Part shown: in pieces, positions 18,105 through 25,345 of the stretch
Position numbering within the stretch: the stretch's first letter is position 1
Layout: each line of letters starts with the position of its first letter
Notes under the pieces: generated by a model
Databases searched by the model: none
The model's input: only the letters and a program-made list of their open reading frames with translations
Told to the model about the DNA's origin: nothing
Program-made: the position numbers and the translations under genes
Assembly (NCBI GenBank): GCA_051155775.1
Contig: DAXETV010000028.1
Coordinates: 1-64,000 of the forward strand
Direction of reading: 5' to 3'
DNA from: CAYSCZ01 sp051155775
GTDB taxonomy: Bacteria > Bacteroidota > Bacteroidia > Cytophagales > Cyclobacteriaceae
DNA length: 64,000 nt

Positions 18105-19250
18105 ATGCTTAGATGCCAACGTGAAAAGTTTTTACTTCAAAGGAAATACACTTATCTTAATTGTGCTTACATGTCGCCAATGCTTAAAAAGGTAGAAAAT
18201 GCCGGTAACAAAGCAATTGCACAAAAAAGAAAGCCTTATAAAATCAAACCTGAACATTTCTTTAAAGATACCGAGACCCTAAGGGTATTGTTTTCTGAGA
18301 TTATTGATAATGACGAACCGAAACGCGTGATTGTTATTCCATCTGTATCTTATGGAATGAGCATTGTAGAAAGAAATGTTAAGCCAAGCTCTAGGCAAAA
18401 AATAATTATTGCCGGAGAGCAATTTCCCAGCAATGTTTATCCATGGAAGCGACTAGAAAAAAAATACGGGACTAAGCTTGAAGTGATACCAGCACCCGGG
18501 GGACACCAAAATCGAGGAAAGTCCTGGAATGAAAATATTCTGAAAGCCATTGATAAGGACACATTTATGGTTGCCATGGGGCAGATTCACTGGGCAGATG
18601 GCACTTTATTTGATCTCAAAGCGATAAGGGAAAAAACCTTAGAAAATGGTGCCCTTTTGGTGATTGATGGTACTCAATCAGTTGGCGCTTTGCCATTTAG
18701 CGTAAAAGAAATAAAACCTGATGCCTTGGTTTGTTCGGGTTACAAATGGCTTATGGGGCCTTATTCTATTGGCCTGGCCTATCTAAATAATTATTTTGAT
18801 GAAGGCGAGCCCATTGAAGAAAGCTGGATGAACCGGCTGGGTAGTGAGGATTTTTCTAACCTGGTGAACTACCAGGATGAATATCAACCCAAAGCACTTC
18901 GCTATGAAGTCGGTGAGCATAGCAACTTCATTCTGGTACCTATGTTACTGGAAGCGATAAAGGTTATAAGGCATTGGGGAATAATAAATGTCGGGGAATA
19001 TTGTGATAACCTGATGGCCGAGGCCTTTGAAATAATTAAAGACAAGGGCTACTGGATTGAAGATAAAGACTTTAGATCATCCCATTTATTTGGTATTCGC
19101 ATGCCATCAGATAAATCGATTGAAGAAGTGAAAAAAAATTTTTACATCAATAAGGTTAGCGTTTCAATACGCGGGAATGCTATACGTGTAGCCCCTCACG
19201 TTTATAATGATTTAAAAGATATTAATAGATTATTAAAATCTCTCCCCTAG
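18105..19250 (+). CDS. Class V aminotransferase-fold PLP enzyme
   Basis: This 381-residue PLP enzyme belongs to the cysteine desulfurase/kynureninase-like superfamily. The N-terminus YLNCAYMSP is the usual form of this subgroup. Asp188 in VIDGTQSVGALPF would pair with the pyridine nitrogen, and Lys214 in SGYKWLMGP would hold the cofactor. It lacks the active Cys loop of IscS or SufS, so a desulfurase role is not supported. It stands alone, divergent from a Rieske-SDR pair. The reaction is unknown. Confidence 0.85.
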   Translation: MLRCQREKFLLQRKYTYLNCAYMSPMLKKVENAGNKAIAQKRKPYKIKPEHFFKDTETLRVLFSEIIDNDEPKRVIVIPSVSYGMSIVERNVKPSSRQKIIIAGEQFPSNVYPWKRLEKKYGTKLEVIPAPGGHQNRGKSWNENILKAIDKDTFMVAMGQIHWADGTLFDLKAIREKTLENGALLVIDGTQSVGALPFSVKEIKPDALVCSGYKWLMGPYSIGLAYLNNYFDEGEPIEESWMNRLGSEDFSNLVNYQDEYQPKALRYEVGEHSNFILVPMLLEAIKVIRHWGIINVGEYCDNLMAEAFEIIKDKGYWIEDKDFRSSHLFGIRMPSDKSIEEVKKNFYINKVSVSIRGNAIRVAPHVYNDLKDINRLLKSLP

Positions 19251-19295
19251 GTTCAGAACATTTTACTTCACCACTGTATTAAATAGTAAAAATTC

Positions 19296-19303
19296 TATAT
19301 TCG
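19296..19303 (+). promoter_or_regulatory. -7 element for the small membrane protein gene
   Basis: TATATTCG differs from TAnnTTTG at one base and lies 22 bp before ATG 19326, a typical short Bacteroidota leader distance. Confidence 0.35.
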
Positions 19304-19325
19304 CACTAAACAAAAAAATTCAATT

Positions 19326-19463
19326 ATGGATTTAGTAAATCCTGCAGTAACAGATGGTGTTCATTTATTTGTAAACATTGTTATCTTTTTGATCGCCTTT
19401 GGCGCAGCTGTGTCATTTGTTGATTTTAGAAATACCCAGAAGAAAAAAAATAAGGATAGCTAA
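19326..19463 (+). CDS. Small single-helix membrane protein (45 aa)
   Basis: ATG 19326 opens 45 codons ending in TAA at 19461-19463. The product starts MDLVNPAVTDGVHLFVNI, has one hydrophobic helix of about 22 residues ending at FGAAVSFVDF, then a basic tail NTQKKKNKDS. This is a clean N-out, C-in single-pass layout. A promoter-like element sits upstream and a terminator-like hairpin just after the stop, so it looks like a free-standing gene. No family is recognised. Confidence 0.6.
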   Translation: MDLVNPAVTDGVHLFVNIVIFLIAFGAAVSFVDFRNTQKKKNKDS

Positions 19464-19473
19464 AGAGATTAAG

Positions 19474-19498
19474 CACTGATCCGATTGGTGTTTTTTTT
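19474..19498 (+). terminator. Intrinsic terminator after the small membrane protein gene
   Basis: CACTGA (19474-19479) pairs with TTGGTG (19485-19490), with two G-T wobbles and a 5-nt loop, and is followed at once by eight T bases (19491-19498). The T-run makes this the best terminator in the window despite the weak stem. Confidence 0.55.
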
Positions 19499-19512
19499 GT
19501 AAAATAAATCCT

Positions 19513-20214
19513 ATGGTTAATCCTATTGGCAGAGTAATAAAAAAAAATAACAATGGGCGTCAACTTGTTATACCGGATATCCATGGATGTACCAAAACAT
19601 TTGAAACACTTTTTTCAAAAATTAATCCTACCAAACAGGATCAGATTTTCTTACTAGGTGATTATGTTACCAAAGGTCCCGATAGCAAAGGTCTTTTGGA
19701 GGTACTTATCAGTTTGAGGTCACAATTTGATGTCCATTTCCTGTTAGGTAACCATGACCTGGAATTGTTAGACTACCTTAAAACCGGGGATGAGCATATG
19801 AAGGCTCTATTACATTCCCTGAATTGCGATGATTTTTTTGAGGTGTCCGATCAGGAAAAAGAAAAATACCTGAACTTCTTAGAATCGCTATATTATTATT
19901 TCATTCTGGATGATTTTATCCTGGTACATGCAGGACTAAATTTTAGTTTACAAAATCCTTTCTTAGGCCTCGAGGATATTCTAAATATAAGGGACTACTA
20001 CTACGATGGTAAGAAAGCACAAAATAAAACCATTGTACATGGCCATGTAGCTTCTCCATTTTCTAAAATAAATGAAGCGATATCAGGTTATAAGAAAATC
20101 ATCCCATTAGATAATGGGGCTGTAAACAAAGGGCTTAAAGAAGAACAGGGATATCTGCTTTGTCTCAACCTCGAAACATACGAATTAGTGAAGCAGGAAA
20201 ATGTTGATTTTTAA
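19513..20214 (+). CDS. PPP-family metallophosphatase
   Basis: This 233-residue cytoplasmic phosphatase has the two-metal site of PPP/calcineurin-like enzymes: PDIHG (Asp22, His24), LLGDYVTKGPDSKG (Asp50), LLGNHD (Asn91, His92), and later histidines in LVHAGLN and VHGHV. It resembles bacterial PrpA/PrpB protein phosphatases and ApaH-like Ap4A hydrolases; the motifs alone do not separate them. ATG 19513 follows the terminator of the previous gene by 14 bp. Its stop overlaps the stop of a small minus-strand ORF. Confidence 0.88.
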   Translation: MVNPIGRVIKKNNNGRQLVIPDIHGCTKTFETLFSKINPTKQDQIFLLGDYVTKGPDSKGLLEVLISLRSQFDVHFLLGNHDLELLDYLKTGDEHMKALLHSLNCDDFFEVSDQEKEKYLNFLESLYYYFILDDFILVHAGLNFSLQNPFLGLEDILNIRDYYYDGKKAQNKTIVHGHVASPFSKINEAISGYKKIIPLDNGAVNKGLKEEQGYLLCLNLETYELVKQENVDF

Positions 20215-20315
20215 ACGTGATCTCTTTTGTGTTTGCTGACTTTATCATTCGGCAAAATCCATGGGCAGATTATAGCCAGAACAAATAATACAAAGATCAA
20301 AATTAACATGGGCAT
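20211..20315 (-). CDS. Small hydrophobic ORF (34 aa)
   Basis: ATG 20315 (minus) opens 34 codons. The product is one hydrophobic helix, MPMLILIFVLFVLAIICPW, then a charged tail ILPNDKVSKHKRDHV. Its stop shares the bases TTAA with the stop of the converging phosphatase gene. The arrangement, hydrophobic then basic, is that of a real single-pass peptide. The sequence is short, so chance is not excluded. It would lie downstream of nothing on its own strand except the phoD-like gene, whose stop at 20389 is 73 bp upstream. Confidence 0.4.
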   Translation of the reverse strand: MPMLILIFVLFVLAIICPWILPNDKVSKHKRDHV

Positions 20316-20388
20316 GGGTATATATTTTTTATGTCAAATATAATCCGATTCGCTTTTCCTTGTCATAATAAATCACATTTTCTTGAAT

Positions 20389-21393
20389 TTAATAGTCAAT
20401 TACTATTTCCTGGAATAATTCATTTTTTAAACCCCGTGATTGTAGGGCCACTTTATCATTAATCCAGTCGATTTTAATAATGCCGAAATTCCTGTTGATT
20501 ACCATCTTCCCGACTCTATAACGATTAGGTTCCTTTCCAGCCTTGCCCCAGGTATGGGTCAGGCCACTGGAAGTAAACTCATAAATAGGATAGTTCATCC
20601 CCTCCAACTCAACTTTTGAAAACTCTGCAATATGCCTATCCCCACTAAGAAGAAGGGGACGTCTAGGATTTATCTTGCTGAGCAGCCCGAGTAGGCGTTT
20701 TTTGGCTTTTGGAAAATTAGACCACTTTTCCCATCCATGTTCTTCAGGTAAAAACTGAATACCACATCCAATGATGTTTATTTCTGCATTTGAATTAAAT
20801 AAGGCTTTCTCAAACCACTTCCATTGCTGTTCACCCAGTATATCCCCTTCAGGGTTCGCGGTGTATGGACCATTATCCTCAGCCAATACTAAAGAGTCCC
20901 TAAAATATCTTGCGTCAAGAAGTATCACTTTAACTTTACCTTCGGCGTAGTCAAAGGAATTATACGCTCCTTCATGCGCATAGACATCATCATTTCCGGG
21001 AATATCAAGAAAATCCATGAGGATGGCTTTACTTTCATTTTTCCTTGGATATTCTTTTCCTCCATCATTTATCCCATAATCATGATCATCCCATATGCCT
21101 ATTACAGGCACCTGATTTATAAAATTTGCATAATCTGCATTATTTTTTTGTTTTGAATATTTTGATTTAAGATCAGCCATATTATAGGTATCCCCATAAA
21201 TTATGTCTCCCAGCCATATGAAAAGGTCGGGATCATTTTGCTGAATGTTGCGCCACATCTTTTGGTCTTTATCATGTCTATTGCAGGAACCAAAAGCTAT
21301 AACGTCAAATTGCTTTACAAGTCCATCCGGATTTTGTGCAAGGGACTTTGTTACAATTAGAATCGAAACAATCAGATATAGATTTTTTATCAT
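20389..21393 (-). CDS. Secreted PhoD-like phosphatase
   Basis: This protein of 334 residues has a Sec signal peptide (MIKNLYLIVSILIVTKSLAQ). The PhoD/metallophosphatase motifs follow: AFGSCNRHD, LWLGDIIYGD, GIWDDHDYG and LSGDRHIAEF. In this family the Asp, His and Asn side chains hold iron and calcium and cleave phosphate mono- or diesters outside the cytoplasmic membrane. I start at ATG 21393; a GTG would add two residues. It is divergent from pstS with a shared 155-bp spacer that carries a PHO-box-like array, so it probably answers phosphate starvation. Confidence 0.87.
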   Translation of the reverse strand: MIKNLYLIVSILIVTKSLAQNPDGLVKQFDVIAFGSCNRHDKDQKMWRNIQQNDPDLFIWLGDIIYGDTYNMADLKSKYSKQKNNADYANFINQVPVIGIWDDHDYGINDGGKEYPRKNESKAILMDFLDIPGNDDVYAHEGAYNSFDYAEGKVKVILLDARYFRDSLVLAEDNGPYTANPEGDILGEQQWKWFEKALFNSNAEINIIGCGIQFLPEEHGWEKWSNFPKAKKRLLGLLSKINPRRPLLLSGDRHIAEFSKVELEGMNYPIYEFTSSGLTHTWGKAGKEPNRYRVGKMVINRNFGIIKIDWINDKVALQSRGLKNELFQEIVIDY

Positions 21394-21470
21394 TATCACA
21401 TTTTAAAATCCAAGTGAAAATGGCATATTTTCGCCATAAGCGATCAAATAATCATAGATAAAATAAATCC

Positions 21471-21512
21471 TTAACACAACTTTAGCATCTGCTTAACAAA
21501 TAGCTAGATTTT
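21471..21512 (+). promoter_or_regulatory. PHO-box-like array and -7 element upstream of pstS
   Basis: Three six-base repeats sit exactly 11 bp apart: TTAACA at 21471-21476, TTAGCA at 21482-21487 and TTAACA at 21493-21498. This phasing and sequence match the direct-repeat sites bound by PhoB/PhoP regulators (TTAACA-type in Bacillus, 11-bp phased in both Bacillus and E. coli). TAGATTTT at 21505-21512 follows after 6 bp and is a one-mismatch -7 element. The array lies between the divergent phoD-like and pst genes. Confidence 0.65.
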
Positions 21513-21548
21513 TTAGGCCATCTTGGAAATCAAAAATCACACCTTTAA

Positions 21549-22397
21549 ATGAGACAAATTATTGTAATCTTTATTGCTACATTTCTAAGTTTTCAAATTC
21601 ATTCACAGACCATTACCATAAAAGGAAGTGATACCATGCTTCCGCTGGTTCAGGCTATGTCAGAGATCTATATGGATACTAACCCATCAAGCCTGGTCAC
21701 TGTAACAGGGGGTGGTAGTGGAACAGGGATTACGGCCCTGGAAGATGGAACCGTTGATATGGCCATGGCATCCAGGGCTTTGAAAATGAGTGAAAAATTG
21801 AGTTTGAAAAGCTCCGGAAGACCTTACAAAGAAATTGTGATAGCATATGACGCGCTTTCAATTATTTTACATAACAGCAATAAAGTAGGTAAGCTAACAA
21901 GACAAGAGATAGAAGATATTTTTGTGGGGAAAATAACAAACTGGAAAGAAGTTGGTGGTAAGGATATGCCAATTGTGGTTTATACCAGAACATCCAGCTC
22001 AGGAACTTATGAATTTATGAAAAAATTCGTGATGCAAAAAAAGGAGTTTGTAGCCACTGCCATTTCCGTGGCATCTAATTCAGGTATCGTTCAGTCTGTC
22101 AGTCAAACGCCGGGGGCAATTGGTTATTGCGGTCTTGCTTACGTTGAAGATATCATCAAACCTGTAGCCGTTTCTTTTGATGAAGGAAAGACTTATGTGA
22201 AACCAACCTTTAAAAATGCTTTATACCAGGAATATCCAATATCACGGCCGCTCTATTTTTATCATATTGATGATGATACAGAAAAAATCAAACCATTTAT
22301 CCAGTTTGTTTTGACAGAGCTGGGCCAGAAACTGGTGACTCATAAGGGTTATATACCAGTGGATGCTTCGGTAGTGGATGAGGAAGATATGAAGTAA
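21549..22397 (+). CDS. pstS: Phosphate ABC transporter, substrate-binding protein
   Basis: This 282-residue periplasmic binding protein has a cleavable signal peptide of about 20 residues with no lipobox. Phosphate-contact motifs are GSDTM (26-30), GGGSGTG (54-60), ASRAL and TSSSGTYE (148-155). The short length is typical of the Bacteroidota/archaeal-type PstS. The segment LTRQEIEDIFVGKITNWKEV (117-136) is mirrored in PstC of the same operon. It is the first gene of pstSCAB. Confidence 0.95.
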   Translation: MRQIIVIFIATFLSFQIHSQTITIKGSDTMLPLVQAMSEIYMDTNPSSLVTVTGGGSGTGITALEDGTVDMAMASRALKMSEKLSLKSSGRPYKEIVIAYDALSIILHNSNKVGKLTRQEIEDIFVGKITNWKEVGGKDMPIVVYTRTSSSGTYEFMKKFVMQKKEFVATAISVASNSGIVQSVSQTPGAIGYCGLAYVEDIIKPVAVSFDEGKTYVKPTFKNALYQEYPISRPLYFYHIDDDTEKIKPFIQFVLTELGQKLVTHKGYIPVDASVVDEEDMK

Positions 22398-22417
22398 AGT
22401 AATAGTTCACTATTACT
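22398..22417 (+). other. Perfect intercistronic hairpin between pstS and pstC
   Basis: AGTAATAGT (22398-22406) is followed after 2 nt by its exact reverse complement ACTATTACT (22409-22417). In RNA this gives an 8-bp stem with a TTCA tetraloop. It starts immediately after the pstS stop and ends 7 bp before the pstC start. There is no T-run, so it is unlikely to be a full terminator. A role in 3'-end protection of the pstS message is inference. Confidence 0.55.
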
Positions 22418-22424
22418 AGTAAGC

Positions 22425-23615
22425 ATGAACTTCAAAACATTCAAAGAAAAATTTGTAGAATCTATCATCTATTTCAGTGGGGTGTTTTCCTCGCTGGTTG
22501 TATTATTGATTATTGTCTTCTTGTTTAATGAAGGGTCTGGGTTATTTGACAGAAAGCCGCTGGAAGAAGGTTTTTCTTTGGTATTAAATCCTAAAAATAA
22601 TATTGAGGAGATATCAGCAACGGATATCCGTAAAATTATTGAAAAAGATTACACAAACTGGAGTCAGCTTGGGGGCTTTAATAGGGAAATCATTGTTTTT
22701 GATTTTTCGGAGCTTGAAGAGTATTTTACATTTGAAGAATTAGGTGATGACTTTGAAAAACTACCAGATAAAATTGAGGAATTTGTTCTCAATAACGAGG
22801 GTGTATTCGCAGTATTTCCCTCGAGCTATATAAAACCCTCTTTAGAAATTTTTGAGCTGGAGGATATAAGCCTGGTTGATTACTTTACAGGCAGGGATTG
22901 GTATCCCACTGCCGAGCCATCACCACAACTTGGTGCTTTACCAATAATCATGGGCACCTTTTGGGTAACCTTGGGTGCTATGGTTTTTGCCTTACCAATT
23001 GGCATGTCAGTATCCATATATCTGGCCGAAATAGCCACAAAAAAAGAAAGAGGATTTTTAAAACCTATCATAGAGTTATTAGCAGGCATTCCATCAATAG
23101 TTTATGGGTTTTTTGGTCTGGTCTTAATCGTTCCTTTCCTGCAAGAAACATTCGATCTACCAGTAGGCGAAACCGCACTGGCTGGAAGTATTCTGCTTGC
23201 CATGATTTCACTGCCAACCATCATTTCGCTGGCAGATGACGCCATCAGGTCTACACCAACTGAAATAAAACAAGCAAGCCTGGCGCTAGGTGCATCTCGA
23301 TGGCAATCAATGATACGGGTTATCATACCTTATTCGGCCTCTGGAATCGCCTCTGCCTGTATATTAGGAATGGGACGAGCAATTGGTGAAACAATGGCTG
23401 TGCTAATGGTAACCGGAAATTCTGCTGTCATGCCAACTTCATTTTTAAAACCTGTTAGAACAATTACCGCAACAATCGCTGCAGAATTGGGGGAGGCACC
23501 TGTAGGTGGTATTCACTATGAAGCTTTATTCATCATGGGAGCTATACTATTCATATTTACCTTCTTTATTAATTTAATTGCCGGAATAATAGCCCAAAAA
23601 ACAGAAGCCAAATAA
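22425..23615 (+). CDS. pstC: Phosphate ABC transporter permease with a PstS-like periplasmic insert
   Basis: This 396-residue inner-membrane permease has a first helix at 15-35. The standard permease core runs from about 170 to the end, with five more helices and the EAA loop ASLALGASRWQSMIRVIIP that contacts PstB. Between helix 1 and the core is a periplasmic insert of about 110 residues (45-155). It contains EISATDIRKII, TNWSQLGG and GVFAVFPSSYIKP, which line up with LTRQEIEDIF, TNWKEVGG and GAIGYCGLAYVED of the adjacent PstS. The insert lacks the phosphate-contact loops. The last base of the stop is shared with the pstA start. Confidence 0.93.
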   Translation: MNFKTFKEKFVESIIYFSGVFSSLVVLLIIVFLFNEGSGLFDRKPLEEGFSLVLNPKNNIEEISATDIRKIIEKDYTNWSQLGGFNREIIVFDFSELEEYFTFEELGDDFEKLPDKIEEFVLNNEGVFAVFPSSYIKPSLEIFELEDISLVDYFTGRDWYPTAEPSPQLGALPIIMGTFWVTLGAMVFALPIGMSVSIYLAEIATKKERGFLKPIIELLAGIPSIVYGFFGLVLIVPFLQETFDLPVGETALAGSILLAMISLPTIISLADDAIRSTPTEIKQASLALGASRWQSMIRVIIPYSASGIASACILGMGRAIGETMAVLMVTGNSAVMPTSFLKPVRTITATIAAELGEAPVGGIHYEALFIMGAILFIFTFFINLIAGIIAQKTEAK

Positions 23616-24475
23616 TGTCTACCGCCAAGAATATCAACCAATCCATAGCCTTTAATATCTTGAGGATACTTGCCTACCTGGTTATGGTATTGGTATTTCT
23701 TATTATTATATTCATTTTTTTCAGAGGGGCGTCCATAATAAGTTGGGAATTTTTAACCGAAATGCCAAGGAATGGTATGACAGAGGGTGGGATCTATCCT
23801 GCTATCGTAGGCACTTTAATGCTCGTAGTTGGTAGTTCGGTATTTGCGTTCCCGATTGGTATATTGTCGGGAATCTATATGAGCGAATATGCTAAAGACA
23901 ATTGGTTTAAACGTTTTGTATCAACCATGACTAATAACCTGGCTGGAGTACCATCAGTAGTTTTTGGATTATTCGGCCTGGCATTATTTGTAAACCTTTT
24001 TGGATTCGGAGTTAGCGCATTAGCGGGATCTTTAACCCTCGGATTAATGATATTACCGGTGGTAATCCGTACTACCGAAGAATCTTTGAAGTTTGTTGAA
24101 AACAGTTACAGACTGGCAAGTCTGGCGTTAGGGGCAACAAAATTATATACCATAAGAAAAATTGTTTTACCTGCGGCAATGCCCAATATTATTACCGGAT
24201 TGATAATTTCCATTGGTCGTGTGGCTGGAGAAACAGCCCCTATAATCTTCACCGCAGCAGCATATTTTATACCGAAAGTAGTTATCTCATATACGGATCC
24301 GGTGATGGCACTACCCTATCACCTCTATGTGATCTCTACCAGCGGTATTGACTTGGAAGCTTCCAGAGAAGTCGCCTTTGGTACCGCACTGGTATTAGTA
24401 GCAATTGTTTTGATACTCAATTTAATAGCCAACTACCTACGACAATCCCTTGGTAAAAATCTAAAAAAACAGTGA
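23615..24475 (+). CDS. pstA: Phosphate ABC transporter permease
   Basis: This 286-residue partner permease of PstC has six membrane helices and the EAA motif YRLASLALGATKLYTIRKIVLP. The VGSSVFAFPIGILSGIYMSEY stretch matches the corresponding part of PstC and is typical of the family. Its start overlaps the pstC stop by one base and its stop overlaps the next frame, so translation is coupled. The size is normal and no insert is present, unlike PstC. Confidence 0.94.
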   Translation: MSTAKNINQSIAFNILRILAYLVMVLVFLIIIFIFFRGASIISWEFLTEMPRNGMTEGGIYPAIVGTLMLVVGSSVFAFPIGILSGIYMSEYAKDNWFKRFVSTMTNNLAGVPSVVFGLFGLALFVNLFGFGVSALAGSLTLGLMILPVVIRTTEESLKFVENSYRLASLALGATKLYTIRKIVLPAAMPNIITGLIISIGRVAGETAPIIFTAAAYFIPKVVISYTDPVMALPYHLYVISTSGIDLEASREVAFGTALVLVAIVLILNLIANYLRQSLGKNLKKQ

Positions 24476-24477
24476 CG

Positions 24478-25230
24478 ATGATTGAAATAAAAGTTAGTGA
24501 TCTTGACCTTTATTATGGCACAAAGCAGGCGCTTAAAGAGATTACTATGGATATGGACAAAAACTCAGTTACAGCATATATCGGCCCTTCAGGATGTGGT
24601 AAATCAACATTATTAAGGTGCTTGAACAGAATGAATGATTTAATAGATGGGGTGAAGATAGAGGGACATGTGGTTATTGATGGGTCAGATATCTATGATA
24701 AAAATGTAGATGTTAATGAGCTTAGAAAAAAAGTTGGAATGGTATTTCAAAAGCCGACCCCATTTCCAAAGACAATATTTGAAAATGTTGCTTATGGATT
24801 GAAAGTTAACGGGATTAAAAATAAAACGGAGATCAGTGACCGGGTCGAGAGTGTTTTAAAGCAATCGGCACTCTGGAATGAAGTGAAAGATGAGCTAAAG
24901 AATTCGGCATTATCTCTTTCAGGGGGTCAACAACAACGATTATGTATTGCCAGAACCATTGCAATAAAACCTCAGGTCGTACTTATGGATGAACCTACCT
25001 CAGCGTTAGACCCGATTTCAACAACCAAGATCGAAGAGCTGATTGATGAGCTTAAAAAAGACTATACTATTGTAATCGTTACCCATAATATGCAACAAGC
25101 TCACAGAATTAGTGATAAAACAGCATTTTTCTATTTGGGTGAGCTAGTTGAATATGACGATACAAAAGTTATTTTTGAATCCCCCAGCCAGACAAGAACA
25201 AAGAGTTACGTCTCCGGAGAATTCGGATAA
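24478..25230 (+). CDS. pstB: Phosphate ABC transporter ATPase
   Basis: This protein of 250 residues has Walker A GPSGCGKST (36-44), Q-loop MVFQKPTPFP, signature LSGGQQQR, Walker B VVLMDEPTSALD and the switch His in VTHNMQQA. The motifs KPTPFP and AFFYLGELVEYD are specific to PstB. I use ATG 24478; the GTG at 24472 would add two residues and overlap the pstA stop. No phoU gene follows in this window, although phoU often closes this operon. Confidence 0.95.
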   Translation: MIEIKVSDLDLYYGTKQALKEITMDMDKNSVTAYIGPSGCGKSTLLRCLNRMNDLIDGVKIEGHVVIDGSDIYDKNVDVNELRKKVGMVFQKPTPFPKTIFENVAYGLKVNGIKNKTEISDRVESVLKQSALWNEVKDELKNSALSLSGGQQQRLCIARTIAIKPQVVLMDEPTSALDPISTTKIEELIDELKKDYTIVIVTHNMQQAHRISDKTAFFYLGELVEYDDTKVIFESPSQTRTKSYVSGEFG

Positions 25231-25241
25231 TACCTGAATTC
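25219..25241 (+). terminator. Weak hairpin at the end of pstB
   Basis: GAATTC-GG (25219-25226) pairs with CC and GAATTC (25233-25241) across a 6-nt loop with one bulged T. It spans the pstB stop codon and lacks a T-run, so termination would need help. It marks the likely 3' end of the operon. Confidence 0.3.
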
Positions 25242-25345
25242 TTCTCATCCATTTATTTAGCCATTTGTCAAATAATTTGGTCGTTATTCGATTCATTATC
25301 TATAAATTCCACGATTAATTAAGTCGAAAACGTAATATTCAGGTC

